Shown piece by piece: positions 1-8,739 of a DNA stretch of 64,000 nt. The position numbers and the translations under genes were made by a program. This DNA is from Sphingorhabdus_B arenilitoris (GTDB lineage Bacteria; Pseudomonadota; Alphaproteobacteria; Sphingomonadales; Sphingomonadaceae): the NCBI RefSeq assembly GCF_042651485.1, contig NZ_JBHSDH010000013.1:1736001-1800000 (forward strand). Direction: 5' to 3'. The notes beneath the pieces were generated by a model. It did no database searches. It was given only the letters and a program-made list of their open reading frames with translations, and was not told the origin of the DNA. Every line of letters starts with the position of its first letter. Positions within the stretch are counted from its first letter, which is position 1.

Positions 1-830
1 AGATAGCTTTGCGGCTCGGCCAGAAAAACATTGTCAACGCCGGTCAATACCTTGTCCACGGCATTTTTAACCTTGGGATTAAGATGCACGGGATATAATA
101 TCTGCACATCACCGCGCGCCGCAATTTGGGCCAGCGCCTCGCACACCCGGGCAATGCCGCCATCATGATTTTCGCGGCGATGTCCGGTTACCAGGATAAG
201 ACGTTTTGACGGATCGAGATAGGGAAAGGCTGCTTCAAATTCGGCATTCAGCGCCGCATCATTTTCAATCTTATCCTTTACCATCATCAATGCATCGATC
301 ACCGTGTTACCGGTGACGTGGATCGTATCGGGCGCAACCGCTTCCTCAATCAAATTCGCCCGCGACAAAGCCGTGGGAGCAAAATGAAGGTTGGTGATCC
401 GTCCGGTAATCTGACGATTGGCTTCCTCCGGCCAGGGCGATAACAGGTTTCGCGTGCGCAGCCCCGCCTCGACATGGCCGACTTTTGCCCCGGCATAAAA
501 AGCGGCCAGCGCCGCCGCCGTCGATGTCGTAGTATCGCCATGAACCAGCACATAATCCGGCTTCATATCGGCCAGCACGGGCTCCAACCCCTCCAGAACC
601 GCCGTCGTAATATGAGTCAGGCCCTGCCCCGCCTTCATAATTTTCAAATCAATATCGGGCACGATCCCAAACAAGCTGTTCACCTGCTCCAGCATTTCGG
701 CATGCTGCCCGGTGACGCAGACGCGGGCGTCAAAACGCGGATCAGCCGCCAGTTTCAGGACAACCGGCGCCATTTTAATCGCTTCGGGCCGCGTTCCAAA
801 TACACTCAATATTTTGGTGGGATGTATCAT
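1..830 (-). CDS. wecB: UDP-N-acetylglucosamine 2-epimerase (non-hydrolysing), C-terminus cut by window edge
   Basis: The enzyme interconverts UDP-GlcNAc and UDP-ManNAc in the cytoplasm for surface-polysaccharide synthesis. The reading frame opens with MIHPTKILSVFGTRPEAIKM, and the FGTRPEAIKMAP signature is diagnostic of the family. Further family motifs follow: VTGQHAEML, HGDTTTS, VEAGLRT, PEE-NR and GHRREN. About 276 residues are present; the family is usually near 370, so roughly the last quarter lies outside the window. It starts 49 bp after the halogenase stop on the same strand and could be read through from it, though no functional link to that cluster is evident. Confidence 0.93.
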   Translation of the reverse strand, partial: MIHPTKILSVFGTRPEAIKMAPVVLKLAADPRFDARVCVTGQHAEMLEQVNSLFGIVPDIDLKIMKAGQGLTHITTAVLEGLEPVLADMKPDYVLVHGDTTTSTAAALAAFYAGAKVGHVEAGLRTRNLLSPWPEEANRQITGRITNLHFAPTALSRANLIEEAVAPDTIHVTGNTVIDALMMVKDKIENDAALNAEFEAAFPYLDPSKRLILVTGHRRENHDGGIARVCEALAQIAARGDVQILYPVHLNPKVKNAVDKVLTGVDNVFLAEPQSY

Positions 831-879
831 GGCCCGCTAAATGCCGCGCCGCAGCATAAGGCGCAAGCTTAATATGCGG

Positions 880-2397
880 TCAAAGCCTGTCCAGCGACGC
901 TTTATGGGACCCGAAATTACGCGCCGCACCGGCCATGAAATGCGCAATTTTCACCATGTCCGCCGCGCCTTCATGGGGCAACGGAGCGCGCAATTTGCGG
1001 CTATCGGGAAATACACCATATCCCGCAAACAGGCAGTGCCAGCTGATATTACCATAATAATTGCCAATATTCAGCCGCGCGATTTCGGCGGCCATATCCT
1101 TACCCGTAAACCAGGCCGTCATCATCGCTTTCAGATTATCCGACAGATGGTCATTCGCCGCATTATCGCGCCAATAGTCATTATCACCGCGCTGATTCAA
1201 CCGGTAGTGAGCGACGATATAATCGCGTATCCCTTCATACCGAGCGGCAATGCGCTGGTTGAAAATATCGCGGTTCTTCGGCCCAAATTCGCCATCGTCA
1301 AAAGCCGCCATAAATTGTTGCGCCGTGGCAATTACAATGTGGATTGCGGTTGCCTCCAATGGTTCGATAAAACCTTGTGACAGGCCCATGGCAAGGCTGT
1401 TCGCGCTCCAACTGTCGGCAAGGCGGCCGACACGCATTTGCAAATGCCGCGCGCTGACATCGCTATCCAGCATATCCAGCGCCGCCCGCAATTCGGTTTC
1501 GGCGGCATCCGGATCAATATATTTGTCCGAATAAACATAGCCGTTGCCATGCCGCTGCGTCAGCGGAATGGACCAGCGCCAACCGGCATTCATTGCGGTC
1601 GCACCGGTCGCTATCGCCGCCGAACCCGCCGCATCCAAATCCGGCGGCGTTGGCATGACCACGGCGCGGTTGTTGAACAGGTTATCGGCAAAGGGAATAT
1701 AGGGGGCGCCCAGCGCTTTTTCATTGATGATCGCGCGAAAGCCCGAACAATCGACAAAAAAATCGCCGTCGATGCGCTGTCCTTCTTCGCCCAGCAATGC
1801 GTCCACATTGCCATCATCACCGACAATCACATCCTCGATCCGCATCGGGATATGCCGCACCCCCAAACTGGCGGCGTGCCCGCGCAGAAAATCGCCCAAT
1901 TTATAGGCGTCAAAATGATAGCCATAGCTCAGCTCAAAGGGGAAATTGTCGGACGGATGCGGTCCGCTGCGCTGCGCCGCCAAATGCGGGGAGAGATAAA
2001 AGCTATCGGGATGGGCCGGCACATCAATCCCCGCACGCCGCATTGCCGCATTGCGGATAAAGCTCGGCTCGCTATGCATATCGAGCGGCGCAGGAAAGGG
2101 ATGAAAATAGCTGTCATAGCCATTTTTATGGGACCAGCCAGCAAAGCGGATCCCGATTTTATAGGTCGCGTCGCAGGCCGGCATCCACAGGGATTCGGAT
2201 ATATTTAGCTGGTCAAAAAATGCCTTTAGCTGCGGCGTGGACCCCTCACCGACGCCGATAATGCCAATATCGGGCGATTCCACCACCTGAATTTCAACAT
2301 TTTTCCCGCGCCAATGATGGGCGAACAGATTGGCGGTGATCCACCCGGCCGAACCGCCGCCCAATATTACAAAGCGAAAGGCTTTTTCGGCGGTCAT
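880..2397 (-). CDS. Flavin-dependent tryptophan-halogenase family protein (halogenase 1)
   Basis: This 505-residue member of the PrnA/RebH superfamily would use FADH2, O2 and halide to make HOCl/HOBr and halogenate an unknown substrate. It shows an N-terminal GGGSAGW dinucleotide-binding motif (residues 13-19), TYKIGIRF with Lys80 at the place of PrnA Lys79, and the family WxWxIP motif as WRWSIP (273-278). The catalytic-Glu segment is FIEPLEAT; Glu348 is kept, but the adjacent residue is Ala349 where characterised halogenases have Ser. Its ATG overlaps the alpha-glucosidase stop (ATGA), so the two are probably translationally coupled. Family assignment is firm, but substrate and even halogenating activity are unknown. 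Confidence 0.9.
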   Translation of the reverse strand: MTAEKAFRFVILGGGSAGWITANLFAHHWRGKNVEIQVVESPDIGIIGVGEGSTPQLKAFFDQLNISESLWMPACDATYKIGIRFAGWSHKNGYDSYFHPFPAPLDMHSEPSFIRNAAMRRAGIDVPAHPDSFYLSPHLAAQRSGPHPSDNFPFELSYGYHFDAYKLGDFLRGHAASLGVRHIPMRIEDVIVGDDGNVDALLGEEGQRIDGDFFVDCSGFRAIINEKALGAPYIPFADNLFNNRAVVMPTPPDLDAAGSAAIATGATAMNAGWRWSIPLTQRHGNGYVYSDKYIDPDAAETELRAALDMLDSDVSARHLQMRVGRLADSWSANSLAMGLSQGFIEPLEATAIHIVIATAQQFMAAFDDGEFGPKNRDIFNQRIAARYEGIRDYIVAHYRLNQRGDNDYWRDNAANDHLSDNLKAMMTAWFTGKDMAAEIARLNIGNYYGNISWHCLFAGYGVFPDSRKLRAPLPHEGAADMVKIAHFMAGAARNFGSHKASLDRL

Positions 2398-4031
2398 ATC
2401 TTCCCGATGATGAAACCAAATGCAGGCAGTGAAGCTGCGCTGCTGCCACCGGGCGCGATCAAAATATCCTGCGGGTCAATATTATGCGCGGCAATGTCGA
2501 TGCTGCCCGTGCCCATATTAAACAGGCAGGAAATCTGCGTCCCGTCATGTTCGCGCACCAGCTCCAGCAAGTCGCCTTGCGCATCGCATTTCGCAATATT
2601 ACCCGCCCGTAAAGCCGGTATCTGGTTGCGCAAAGCGATCAACCGGCGGGTCAAATTCAACATGGAAGCGGCATCGGCATTTTGGCGGTCGACCGCCATC
2701 GCAATATGGTCCTCGCCCAGCGGCAACCATGTCTCGCCGCTGCCAAAACCGGCATTATGGCTTTCCGCTTCCCATGGCATCGGGGTGCGGGCTCCGTCGC
2801 GGGACAGAGTAAGCGGCCAGTTGCGCAGCGCCTCAGGATCTTGCACCAGCTCAAAGGGTATATCGACTTGCGTCAGGCCCAATTCTTCGCCCTGATACAG
2901 GATGATATTGCCGCGAAGCATGGTGATGAGCGCCATTTTCATCTGGGCAAAGGCGCTGCGATATTCGGGCCCGGTCCAGCGGCTGACGGCACGCGGCGCG
3001 TCGTGATTTTCGAACGCCCATGTCGGCCATCCCGTGCCGTCCGCCTCTTCCCATTTGGCGAGCGATGAACAGATTAAATCGGGCGTTAGTTTTTCGGCAT
3101 AGAGGAAATCGAAACTATAGGCGCTGTGCATCCGGTCATTCCCGGCGGCACATTTTTTCATAAATTCATCGGGCGCAGTGCCGCCGACTTCGGCGACGGT
3201 GAAGCGGCCTTCATATTCATCGGTCACGCTGCGCAAGCGCGAAAGGAAATCAAATATCGCGGGGTGCCCTTGATTATAGACATTATTCTGAAAATCGTGG
3301 CTGCGCGTTTTGACCTTATGATTATTCATCGTCGGTTGATTATCGGTCAACGCAGGATCGTGCATCATATGCAGCACCGCGTCGATGCGGAAACCATCAA
3401 CGCCGCGGTCCAACCAGAATCGCGATGTATCAAGCAGCGCATCCTGCACCGCCGGACAATGCAAGTTCAGGTCAGGTTGCTGCGTCAGGAAATTGTGGAA
3501 ATAATATTGCTGCCGCCGCGCATCCCATGCCCATGCCGGACCGCCAAATATCGACTGCCAATTATTGGGCGGGCTGCCATCTGCCTTGGGGTCGGCCCAG
3601 ACATACCAATCGGCCTTTTCATTGTCACGGCTCGAACGGCTTTCGGTAAACCAAGCATGCTGATCGCTGCTATGCGAATAGACCTGATCGATAATCACCT
3701 TCAGCCCCAATTTATGGGCTTTTTCGATCAAGGCGTCAAAATCGTCCAGGCTACCGAATATCGGATCGACCGCGCTGAAATCGGAAACATCATATCCAAA
3801 ATCATGCATCGGCGATTTGAAAAACGGTGACAGCCATATGGCGTCCACGCCCAGATCGGCCACATAATCCAGACGCGACGTGATGCCCGGCAAGTCGCCG
3901 ATACCGTCGCCATTGCTGTCCATGAAACTGCGCGGATAAATCTGATATATGGTCGCGCCTTTCCACCAGGGTGCATGGGCGCTGTGTGCCGGTTTCACAG
4001 CGGCGGATTCAGGGTGAGTGATGTGGTTCAA
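2394..4031 (-). CDS. GH13 alpha-glucosidase (AglA-like)
   Basis: This 545-residue cytoplasmic enzyme (no signal peptide) would release glucose from maltose or malto-oligosaccharides. GH13 regions are visible in order: region I DQVYSH (115-120), region II GFRIDAV with nucleophile Asp217, region III VAEVGG with acid/base Glu281, and region IV ENHD (341-344). The N-terminal IYQIYPRSFMDSNGDGIGDL block is typical of alpha-glucosidases of this clan. The start is a TTG: AGGAG sits seven bases upstream and no suitable ATG precedes the conserved WWKGATIYQIYPRSF. It lies between two halogenase genes, 64 bp after the first and overlapping the second by 4 bp. Confidence 0.93.
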   Translation of the reverse strand: MNHITHPESAAVKPAHSAHAPWWKGATIYQIYPRSFMDSNGDGIGDLPGITSRLDYVADLGVDAIWLSPFFKSPMHDFGYDVSDFSAVDPIFGSLDDFDALIEKAHKLGLKVIIDQVYSHSSDQHAWFTESRSSRDNEKADWYVWADPKADGSPPNNWQSIFGGPAWAWDARRQQYYFHNFLTQQPDLNLHCPAVQDALLDTSRFWLDRGVDGFRIDAVLHMMHDPALTDNQPTMNNHKVKTRSHDFQNNVYNQGHPAIFDFLSRLRSVTDEYEGRFTVAEVGGTAPDEFMKKCAAGNDRMHSAYSFDFLYAEKLTPDLICSSLAKWEEADGTGWPTWAFENHDAPRAVSRWTGPEYRSAFAQMKMALITMLRGNIILYQGEELGLTQVDIPFELVQDPEALRNWPLTLSRDGARTPMPWEAESHNAGFGSGETWLPLGEDHIAMAVDRQNADAASMLNLTRRLIALRNQIPALRAGNIAKCDAQGDLLELVREHDGTQISCLFNMGTGSIDIAAHNIDPQDILIAPGGSSAASLPAFGFIIGKI

Positions 4032-4095
4032 TTGCCTGCTCCTAATGCTTCTGCGCGACCGCCAAAAACCAGCCCATGCAATTTTGTGAAATTCG

Positions 4096-5595
4096 TCATG
4101 CTACCATCCTATGTCCGGCATCGGACTTGCAATATTGTTCGATCCATTGATTATGCGGGATCATCTTGTCTGCTTGTGCATTGGCATGCTGTGCTGCCAA
4201 CCCCAAAAATTCTGTAAGCTGTCCGTCGCTTATCTGCCCAGCCATTGGATGCCAGCTTTGCGGCGTCACCCCTTGGCCGGTCATCACCTGTAACCAGCCA
4301 ACCTCGGTGAATAGCTCATCGCCTTCGCGCATGATCCGCCCGCTTGATTCAAACAGAGCCAAACGCCGCGCCAAGCTTTTGGGAATATCCGTTTTTCGGC
4401 CCGCTTCCCAAAATGCTTCGCTGCGCCCATTGCGGTGATAATGCAGGATCAGGAAATCGCGGATGGCGAGCCATTCCGCCTGCGTCCGGCGATTATATTC
4501 TTCGATGTCGGCGGCGGCGTCGGTGTCGCCGGGGAAAAATTGCAAAATCCTCTCAATCGCCGATTGGACCAGATGGATGCTGGTTGATTCCAGCGGTTCC
4601 ATAAAACCAGCGGCAAGCCCCAATGCGACGACATTCGATTTCCAGCTATCGCGCCGCATCCCCGTGGTAAATTTGATCAAACGCGGATCGCCAATGGCCG
4701 CGCCGTCCAAATGGGACAGCAAGATAGAGGCCGCCTCATCATCCGACATAAAATCGCTGCAATAAACATGGCCGTTACCGGTCCTGTGCTGCAACGGGAT
4801 ACGCCATTGCCACCCCGCCGCGCGGGCGCTGGACCTCGTGTAGGGGGTGATGACGAATGCCGCCTCGCACTGCACCGCTGCCGCGCGGTTGCAGGGCAGC
4901 AAGTCGCTCCAATCATCAAAGCCACTCTCCATAGCGCCGCCAATCAGCAGCGCGGCAAATCCGGTGCAGTCGATAAAGAAATCGCCCCCCACCTGTCTGC
5001 CATCATCCAGCCGCAATGCGCTGATCCGGCCCTCTTGCTGCTGTGCCTCGGCTATTTTGCCTTCGATACGCTTCACGCCTTTGTCCTCGGCATAGCGGCG
5101 CAAAAAGGCGGCATAGAGTCCAGCGTCAAAATGATAGGCCCAGGCCGTTCCCGATGGCATTTGCCCCGGCCGTTCCTGCACCGGCGAAAACCGGTTTTGC
5201 GCAGCCGCTATCGCAGTGGGACTATAGGACCATAGATCGCGGGCACCGCCGCGCTGCTGATCACGCAGGACATAATGGTGAAAGGGGACAAAGCCCAATT
5301 GCCGGCCAATCTGGCCAAAAGCGTGGATGTATTTTTTGCCCGGCGCGGACCAGCCATCAAATTCGATGCCCAATTTGTAACTGCCCTGCGTGGCTTTCAA
5401 AAATTCGGCTTCATCAATGCCAAGGGCATTATTGAAATTTTGAATTTGCGGAATGGTTGCTTCGCCGACACCTACAGTGCCGATCGCATCCGATTCAACA
5501 AGCGTGACATTATGCCCGCCGCCCAGAAACCGGGCAAAGGCCGCAGCGGCCATCCAACCCGCCGTCCCGCCTCCTGCGATGACAATGTCACGCAT
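4096..5595 (-). CDS. Flavin-dependent tryptophan-halogenase family protein (halogenase 2)
   Basis: This 499-residue PrnA-superfamily protein is clearly diverged from the other halogenase here. It carries GGGTAGW (8-14), SYKLGIEF with Lys74 at the catalytic lysine position, WQWRIP (262-267), and FMEPLEST with Glu336-Ser337 as in characterised halogenases. I start it at the internal ATG at 5595, because GGAGAG lies seven bases upstream; a longer reading from 5610 would put that Shine-Dalgarno inside the gene. It is the first gene after the TonB-dependent receptor and is separated from it by a strong stem-loop. Such genes recur beside TonB-dependent receptors in sphingomonads, Caulobacter and Xanthomonas. 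The substrate is unknown. Confidence 0.9.
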   Translation of the reverse strand: MRDIVIAGGGTAGWMAAAAFARFLGGGHNVTLVESDAIGTVGVGEATIPQIQNFNNALGIDEAEFLKATQGSYKLGIEFDGWSAPGKKYIHAFGQIGRQLGFVPFHHYVLRDQQRGGARDLWSYSPTAIAAAQNRFSPVQERPGQMPSGTAWAYHFDAGLYAAFLRRYAEDKGVKRIEGKIAEAQQQEGRISALRLDDGRQVGGDFFIDCTGFAALLIGGAMESGFDDWSDLLPCNRAAAVQCEAAFVITPYTRSSARAAGWQWRIPLQHRTGNGHVYCSDFMSDDEAASILLSHLDGAAIGDPRLIKFTTGMRRDSWKSNVVALGLAAGFMEPLESTSIHLVQSAIERILQFFPGDTDAAADIEEYNRRTQAEWLAIRDFLILHYHRNGRSEAFWEAGRKTDIPKSLARRLALFESSGRIMREGDELFTEVGWLQVMTGQGVTPQSWHPMAGQISDGQLTEFLGLAAQHANAQADKMIPHNQWIEQYCKSDAGHRMVA

Positions 5596-5614
5596 TGAAA
5601 ATCTCTCCATGCCG

Positions 5615-5630
5615 CATGGTATAGACCATG
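5615..5630. promoter_or_regulatory. Inverted repeat CATGGT-N4-ACCATG in front of halogenase 2
   Basis: Perfect 6-bp arms are separated by ATAG, 20-35 bp upstream of the halogenase start. It could be a protein-binding dyad or a small RNA hairpin in the leader. No partner is known and chance is possible. Confidence 0.3.
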
Positions 5631-5649
5631 TATCATAGCCACGAAAAAC

Positions 5650-5690
5650 GAACCTTTCTACCTTGCGGGAGGATGCAAGGAGAAAGGTTC
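5650..5690 (-). terminator. Stem-loop after the TonB-dependent receptor gene, terminator or attenuator
   Basis: Read on the minus strand, GAACCTTTCT pairs with AGAAAGGTTC and CCTTGC with GCAAGG around an 8-base loop, giving about 16 bp of stem with one bulge. It is followed by GTTTTTCG. It starts 14 bp after the receptor stop. The T-run is short, so it may act as a partial terminator that lets the receptor be expressed more strongly than the downstream halogenase and glucosidase genes, or as a 3'-end stabiliser of the receptor mRNA. Confidence 0.7.
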
Positions 5691-5703
5691 AGAATTCAGA
5701 CCA

Positions 5704-8454
5704 TCAGAATTTGAAGTTGAAACCGGCTAAGAAACGCCGACCATAAATTTGATAGTCAATAACTTGGTTGGCATTGCCGCCGATGGACGCAAAACGCTCA
5801 TCGGTCAGGTTCTGACCCTGCAGATACAGTGACAGTCCTTCAAGCGCACTACCTTCTTGGAAGTCATAACCAATTTGCGCATCAATGATTGTTTCTGCAA
5901 GCGCAGTCCGCCGGGTTGGCGAACCGCCAAAACCGGTGAAATCGCCCAAGAAGGTTGAACGGTAGCGAGCACTACCGCGCGCATTGAAGCCCCATTTTTC
6001 GAAATAAGCAGTCGCGTTGACAACCCATTTTGAATAGCCGGGAATTTGCGTGCGGTTGCCAGCGGCATCTTCAATGTTGGTTTTGGTATAGCTGGCACCG
6101 CCAGTGATACCAAAACCGTCCAAGGCCGATGTCAAATTACTCAGCGGCATGGTGACGGACAATTCAGCACCATATAGGTCGCCCCCGCCGGTATTTACAG
6201 GCGCATCAAGTGTTCCAAGCGTCGGCAAATTCGGGAAGGCTGCTGCACCCGTTGGCTCTGGCAGTGCAGAGAAATCAAACGGGAAACGACCGTTGAAAAT
6301 AAAGCTCTTAATGTCTTTATAGAAAAGCTGCGCAGCAATTACCCCGCCTTGGCCAAAATATTGCTCTACGTTGAAATCAACAGCATTGGCGCGGAAGGGG
6401 CGAAGGAATGGGTTGCCGCCGCCGCCACGAATGATGCCACCTGGGACGCTACTATCAATGCCATATCCGATCGACAAACGTGTATCGTCCAACCGTGCCC
6501 GCATAATTTCCCGGGCAGCTGCGAAACGGATGACAGTATCGCTATTCAAACGCAATGACAGGTTCAAGCTGGGCAGAATATCCCAATAGTTGTCACCAAG
6601 GGTGCGCAATTCAGGACCTGTTGCCGGGAAAATAAATCCGGTTGATTTCTGCTCAGTGTTAATTGCCTGAACGCCGACATTACCGGTCAGGGTGCCGAAA
6701 CCAAGCTCTGACTCCAGATTTGCCTGCAAATACGCCGTCATCAAATCTTCGTTTACAGTATAGCCTTTGCCGAGCACGTCATTCGCTGCGTTTGGACCAG
6801 TTGTTGTCCGTGGCTCAAGCTCCAACACGCCAGCATCGATTAAATCGCGTGCGTCATAGCTGACGATTGGCCCAAGACCCAAATAGCTCAAATTGGTCGA
6901 TTCCAACAGGAATTGAGAAGGAATTGATGCCGTTACGGCTGTACCGGGCAAACGCACAAATGCTTCGTCAGGCGTCAGCGACTTTTCGCGTGTTGTATAG
7001 TTCAAACCAAATTGCAGGCTTTTGACAAAACTGCCTTCAAATTCACGCTCAACTTCGGTGCGGAATTGGAACAATTCATCTTCAACAATACGGTTGTTGA
7101 AATAGCCCGCCTGCGGCACTGTCCCGCCGCCCCAACCGAGCGGATCGGTCAGGAAAATGGTGGAAGGGTCACTATAATTCAGTGACGGGTTGAACACGGT
7201 TCCCGTAGGGCCAGATGCAAAACCAATCGTTGCAGATGCGCCATTGCCGGTGTCATCGCCGTTAAATCCTGTGCCCGCATAGCTTTCAAGGCTCAGTTCA
7301 TTACGATCGGTGCGCGAATAACCAAAGTCAAACATGGCCTTCCAGCCATCATCACCTTCATAATCGGCGTTGAAGCCAAAAGAATAAAGATCGGCTTTCC
7401 GCTGGAAAATATCATTACGGATAACGCCGCGCACATTGCTGAATGTGCCCGCGGTTGCAAATCCATCTTCTTGCGAAGTAATAGCCGTAGAAGTACCAAA
7501 GGCTCCAAAGCCAAGCGGCAATTCGATACCACGCTTCGATTGGTCATCGTTGAAATTGGAATAGAACCCATCCACAGTGAGCATCAAGTTATCTGTAGCT
7601 TGGAATTGCAACGTGCCGTTCAGTCCAAGACGCTTCAACGTGGTCGATGTGACGAAACTTTTTGAACCGCCGATGACACTTGGTGATGCCGCCGTGCCGC
7701 TCCCTGCGTAGCCCCAAGCATTGAATTCTTGGATCTGATAAGGCTCATCCACATAAGACGCCGCCAAGGAAATTCCGACAGTATCGTCTGCGAATTGATC
7801 GACATAAGTGGCATTTGCCCGGTAGCCAAGTTCACTCGACCCGGCATTCAGCGCCCCTAAATCTGCGTATGAACCACGCGCGCCGACAGCCAGAACGCGC
7901 TTGCCATATTCGAGCGGACGGATGGTGCGAATATCGATTGTACCGACCAGACCCTGGCCGACCAACGACGCGGTTGGTGACTTGTAAACCACGACTTGGC
8001 TGACAACTTCTGAAGGATATTGATCAAGTTCCACCGACCGGTTGTCGCTGGTTGTAGTTTGTTCCCGGCCATTCAACAAGGTCTGCGAAAAGTCGGGTCC
8101 AAAACCGCGAATGGCGATAACGTTTGCGCGGCCATTAAGCCGTTGCGCAGCGAGGCCGGGCAAGCGCGCAATTGATTCACCAATGGACGCATCGGGAAGC
8201 TTACCGATATCTTCTGCTGTAACCGACTCAACGATCTGATCGCTGGTCCGCTTCTCATTCACCGCGCTTTCAAGGCTGGCGCGGAAACCGGTGACGACGA
8301 TGGCGTCATCTTCTTCGGTTTGCGCGGCTTGATCGGCGTCGTCGGCGGCATCCTGTGCGAATGCATTTTGTGCGGACAGGATCATCACCATGCCCAGTGC
8401 TGTGCGGCTCGCATTCGTCAATAGCTTGCGGCTGCCAAAATTAGATTTTTTCAT
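5704..8454 (-). CDS. TonB-dependent outer-membrane receptor (Xanthomonas/Caulobacter type)
   Basis: This 916-residue receptor actively imports a substrate across the outer membrane using TonB energy. Seen in order: a signal peptide ending near AQNAFAQD, a TonB-box-like DDAIVVTGFRASLESA, then KRTSDQIVESVTAEDIGKLP and an RLNGRANVIAIRGFG plug domain, a long beta-barrel, and a C-terminal Phe (FNFKF). This opening is characteristic of the large TonB-Xanth-Caul class often linked to oligosaccharide uptake. The start at 8454 is preferred because GGGGAG lies six bases upstream and the signal peptide follows; an earlier in-frame start at 8547 would add 31 residues without such features. Neighbours suggest a glucan or maltodextrin ligand, by inference. 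Confidence 0.92.
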   Translation of the reverse strand: MKKSNFGSRKLLTNASRTALGMVMILSAQNAFAQDAADDADQAAQTEEDDAIVVTGFRASLESAVNEKRTSDQIVESVTAEDIGKLPDASIGESIARLPGLAAQRLNGRANVIAIRGFGPDFSQTLLNGREQTTTSDNRSVELDQYPSEVVSQVVVYKSPTASLVGQGLVGTIDIRTIRPLEYGKRVLAVGARGSYADLGALNAGSSELGYRANATYVDQFADDTVGISLAASYVDEPYQIQEFNAWGYAGSGTAASPSVIGGSKSFVTSTTLKRLGLNGTLQFQATDNLMLTVDGFYSNFNDDQSKRGIELPLGFGAFGTSTAITSQEDGFATAGTFSNVRGVIRNDIFQRKADLYSFGFNADYEGDDGWKAMFDFGYSRTDRNELSLESYAGTGFNGDDTGNGASATIGFASGPTGTVFNPSLNYSDPSTIFLTDPLGWGGGTVPQAGYFNNRIVEDELFQFRTEVEREFEGSFVKSLQFGLNYTTREKSLTPDEAFVRLPGTAVTASIPSQFLLESTNLSYLGLGPIVSYDARDLIDAGVLELEPRTTTGPNAANDVLGKGYTVNEDLMTAYLQANLESELGFGTLTGNVGVQAINTEQKSTGFIFPATGPELRTLGDNYWDILPSLNLSLRLNSDTVIRFAAAREIMRARLDDTRLSIGYGIDSSVPGGIIRGGGGNPFLRPFRANAVDFNVEQYFGQGGVIAAQLFYKDIKSFIFNGRFPFDFSALPEPTGAAAFPNLPTLGTLDAPVNTGGGDLYGAELSVTMPLSNLTSALDGFGITGGASYTKTNIEDAAGNRTQIPGYSKWVVNATAYFEKWGFNARGSARYRSTFLGDFTGFGGSPTRRTALAETIIDAQIGYDFQEGSALEGLSLYLQGQNLTDERFASIGGNANQVIDYQIYGRRFLAGFNFKF

Positions 8455-8589
8455 GTTCACTCCCCGGCTGTTCAGACTTTTTTGTGTCGTCTGATGTGGC
8501 AAATCTTCGGCAGGAGCGTGAACCATCTTTGGCGACTCCCCTCCCAAAGTTGGCCGCTTCTAGGCATCATAAACCGGTTATGCATAGTT

Positions 8590-8605
8590 TGCATACGTAT
8601 ACGCA
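8590..8605. promoter_or_regulatory. Probable LacI-family operator between the receptor and regulator genes
   Basis: The partly symmetric sequence TGCATACGTATACGCA lies in the divergent promoter gap. Its first ten inner bases (GCATACGTAT) are identical to the perfect palindrome in front of the MFS gene. The gap also holds other TGCATA/TATGC half-site-like words nearby (8579-8586 and 8609-8613). The adjacent regulator is the obvious candidate ligand-responsive repressor. Confidence 0.6.
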
Positions 8606-8739
8606 GTTTATGCTGCGCCGCATCATGTCACATTTACGCAACATGTTGAGCGGCGCAGAATGCTTGCATTTCCGCCAGAAAACCCTAAATCAAAATCTGG
8701 TTAAGAGAGACATGCAAAATGCATGAGCGGGAGCATAAA

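Noticed and set aside
840..879. GC-rich inverted repeat between halogenase 1 and wecB as a terminator
   Set aside because: Only a 5-bp stem without T-run; too weak to call.
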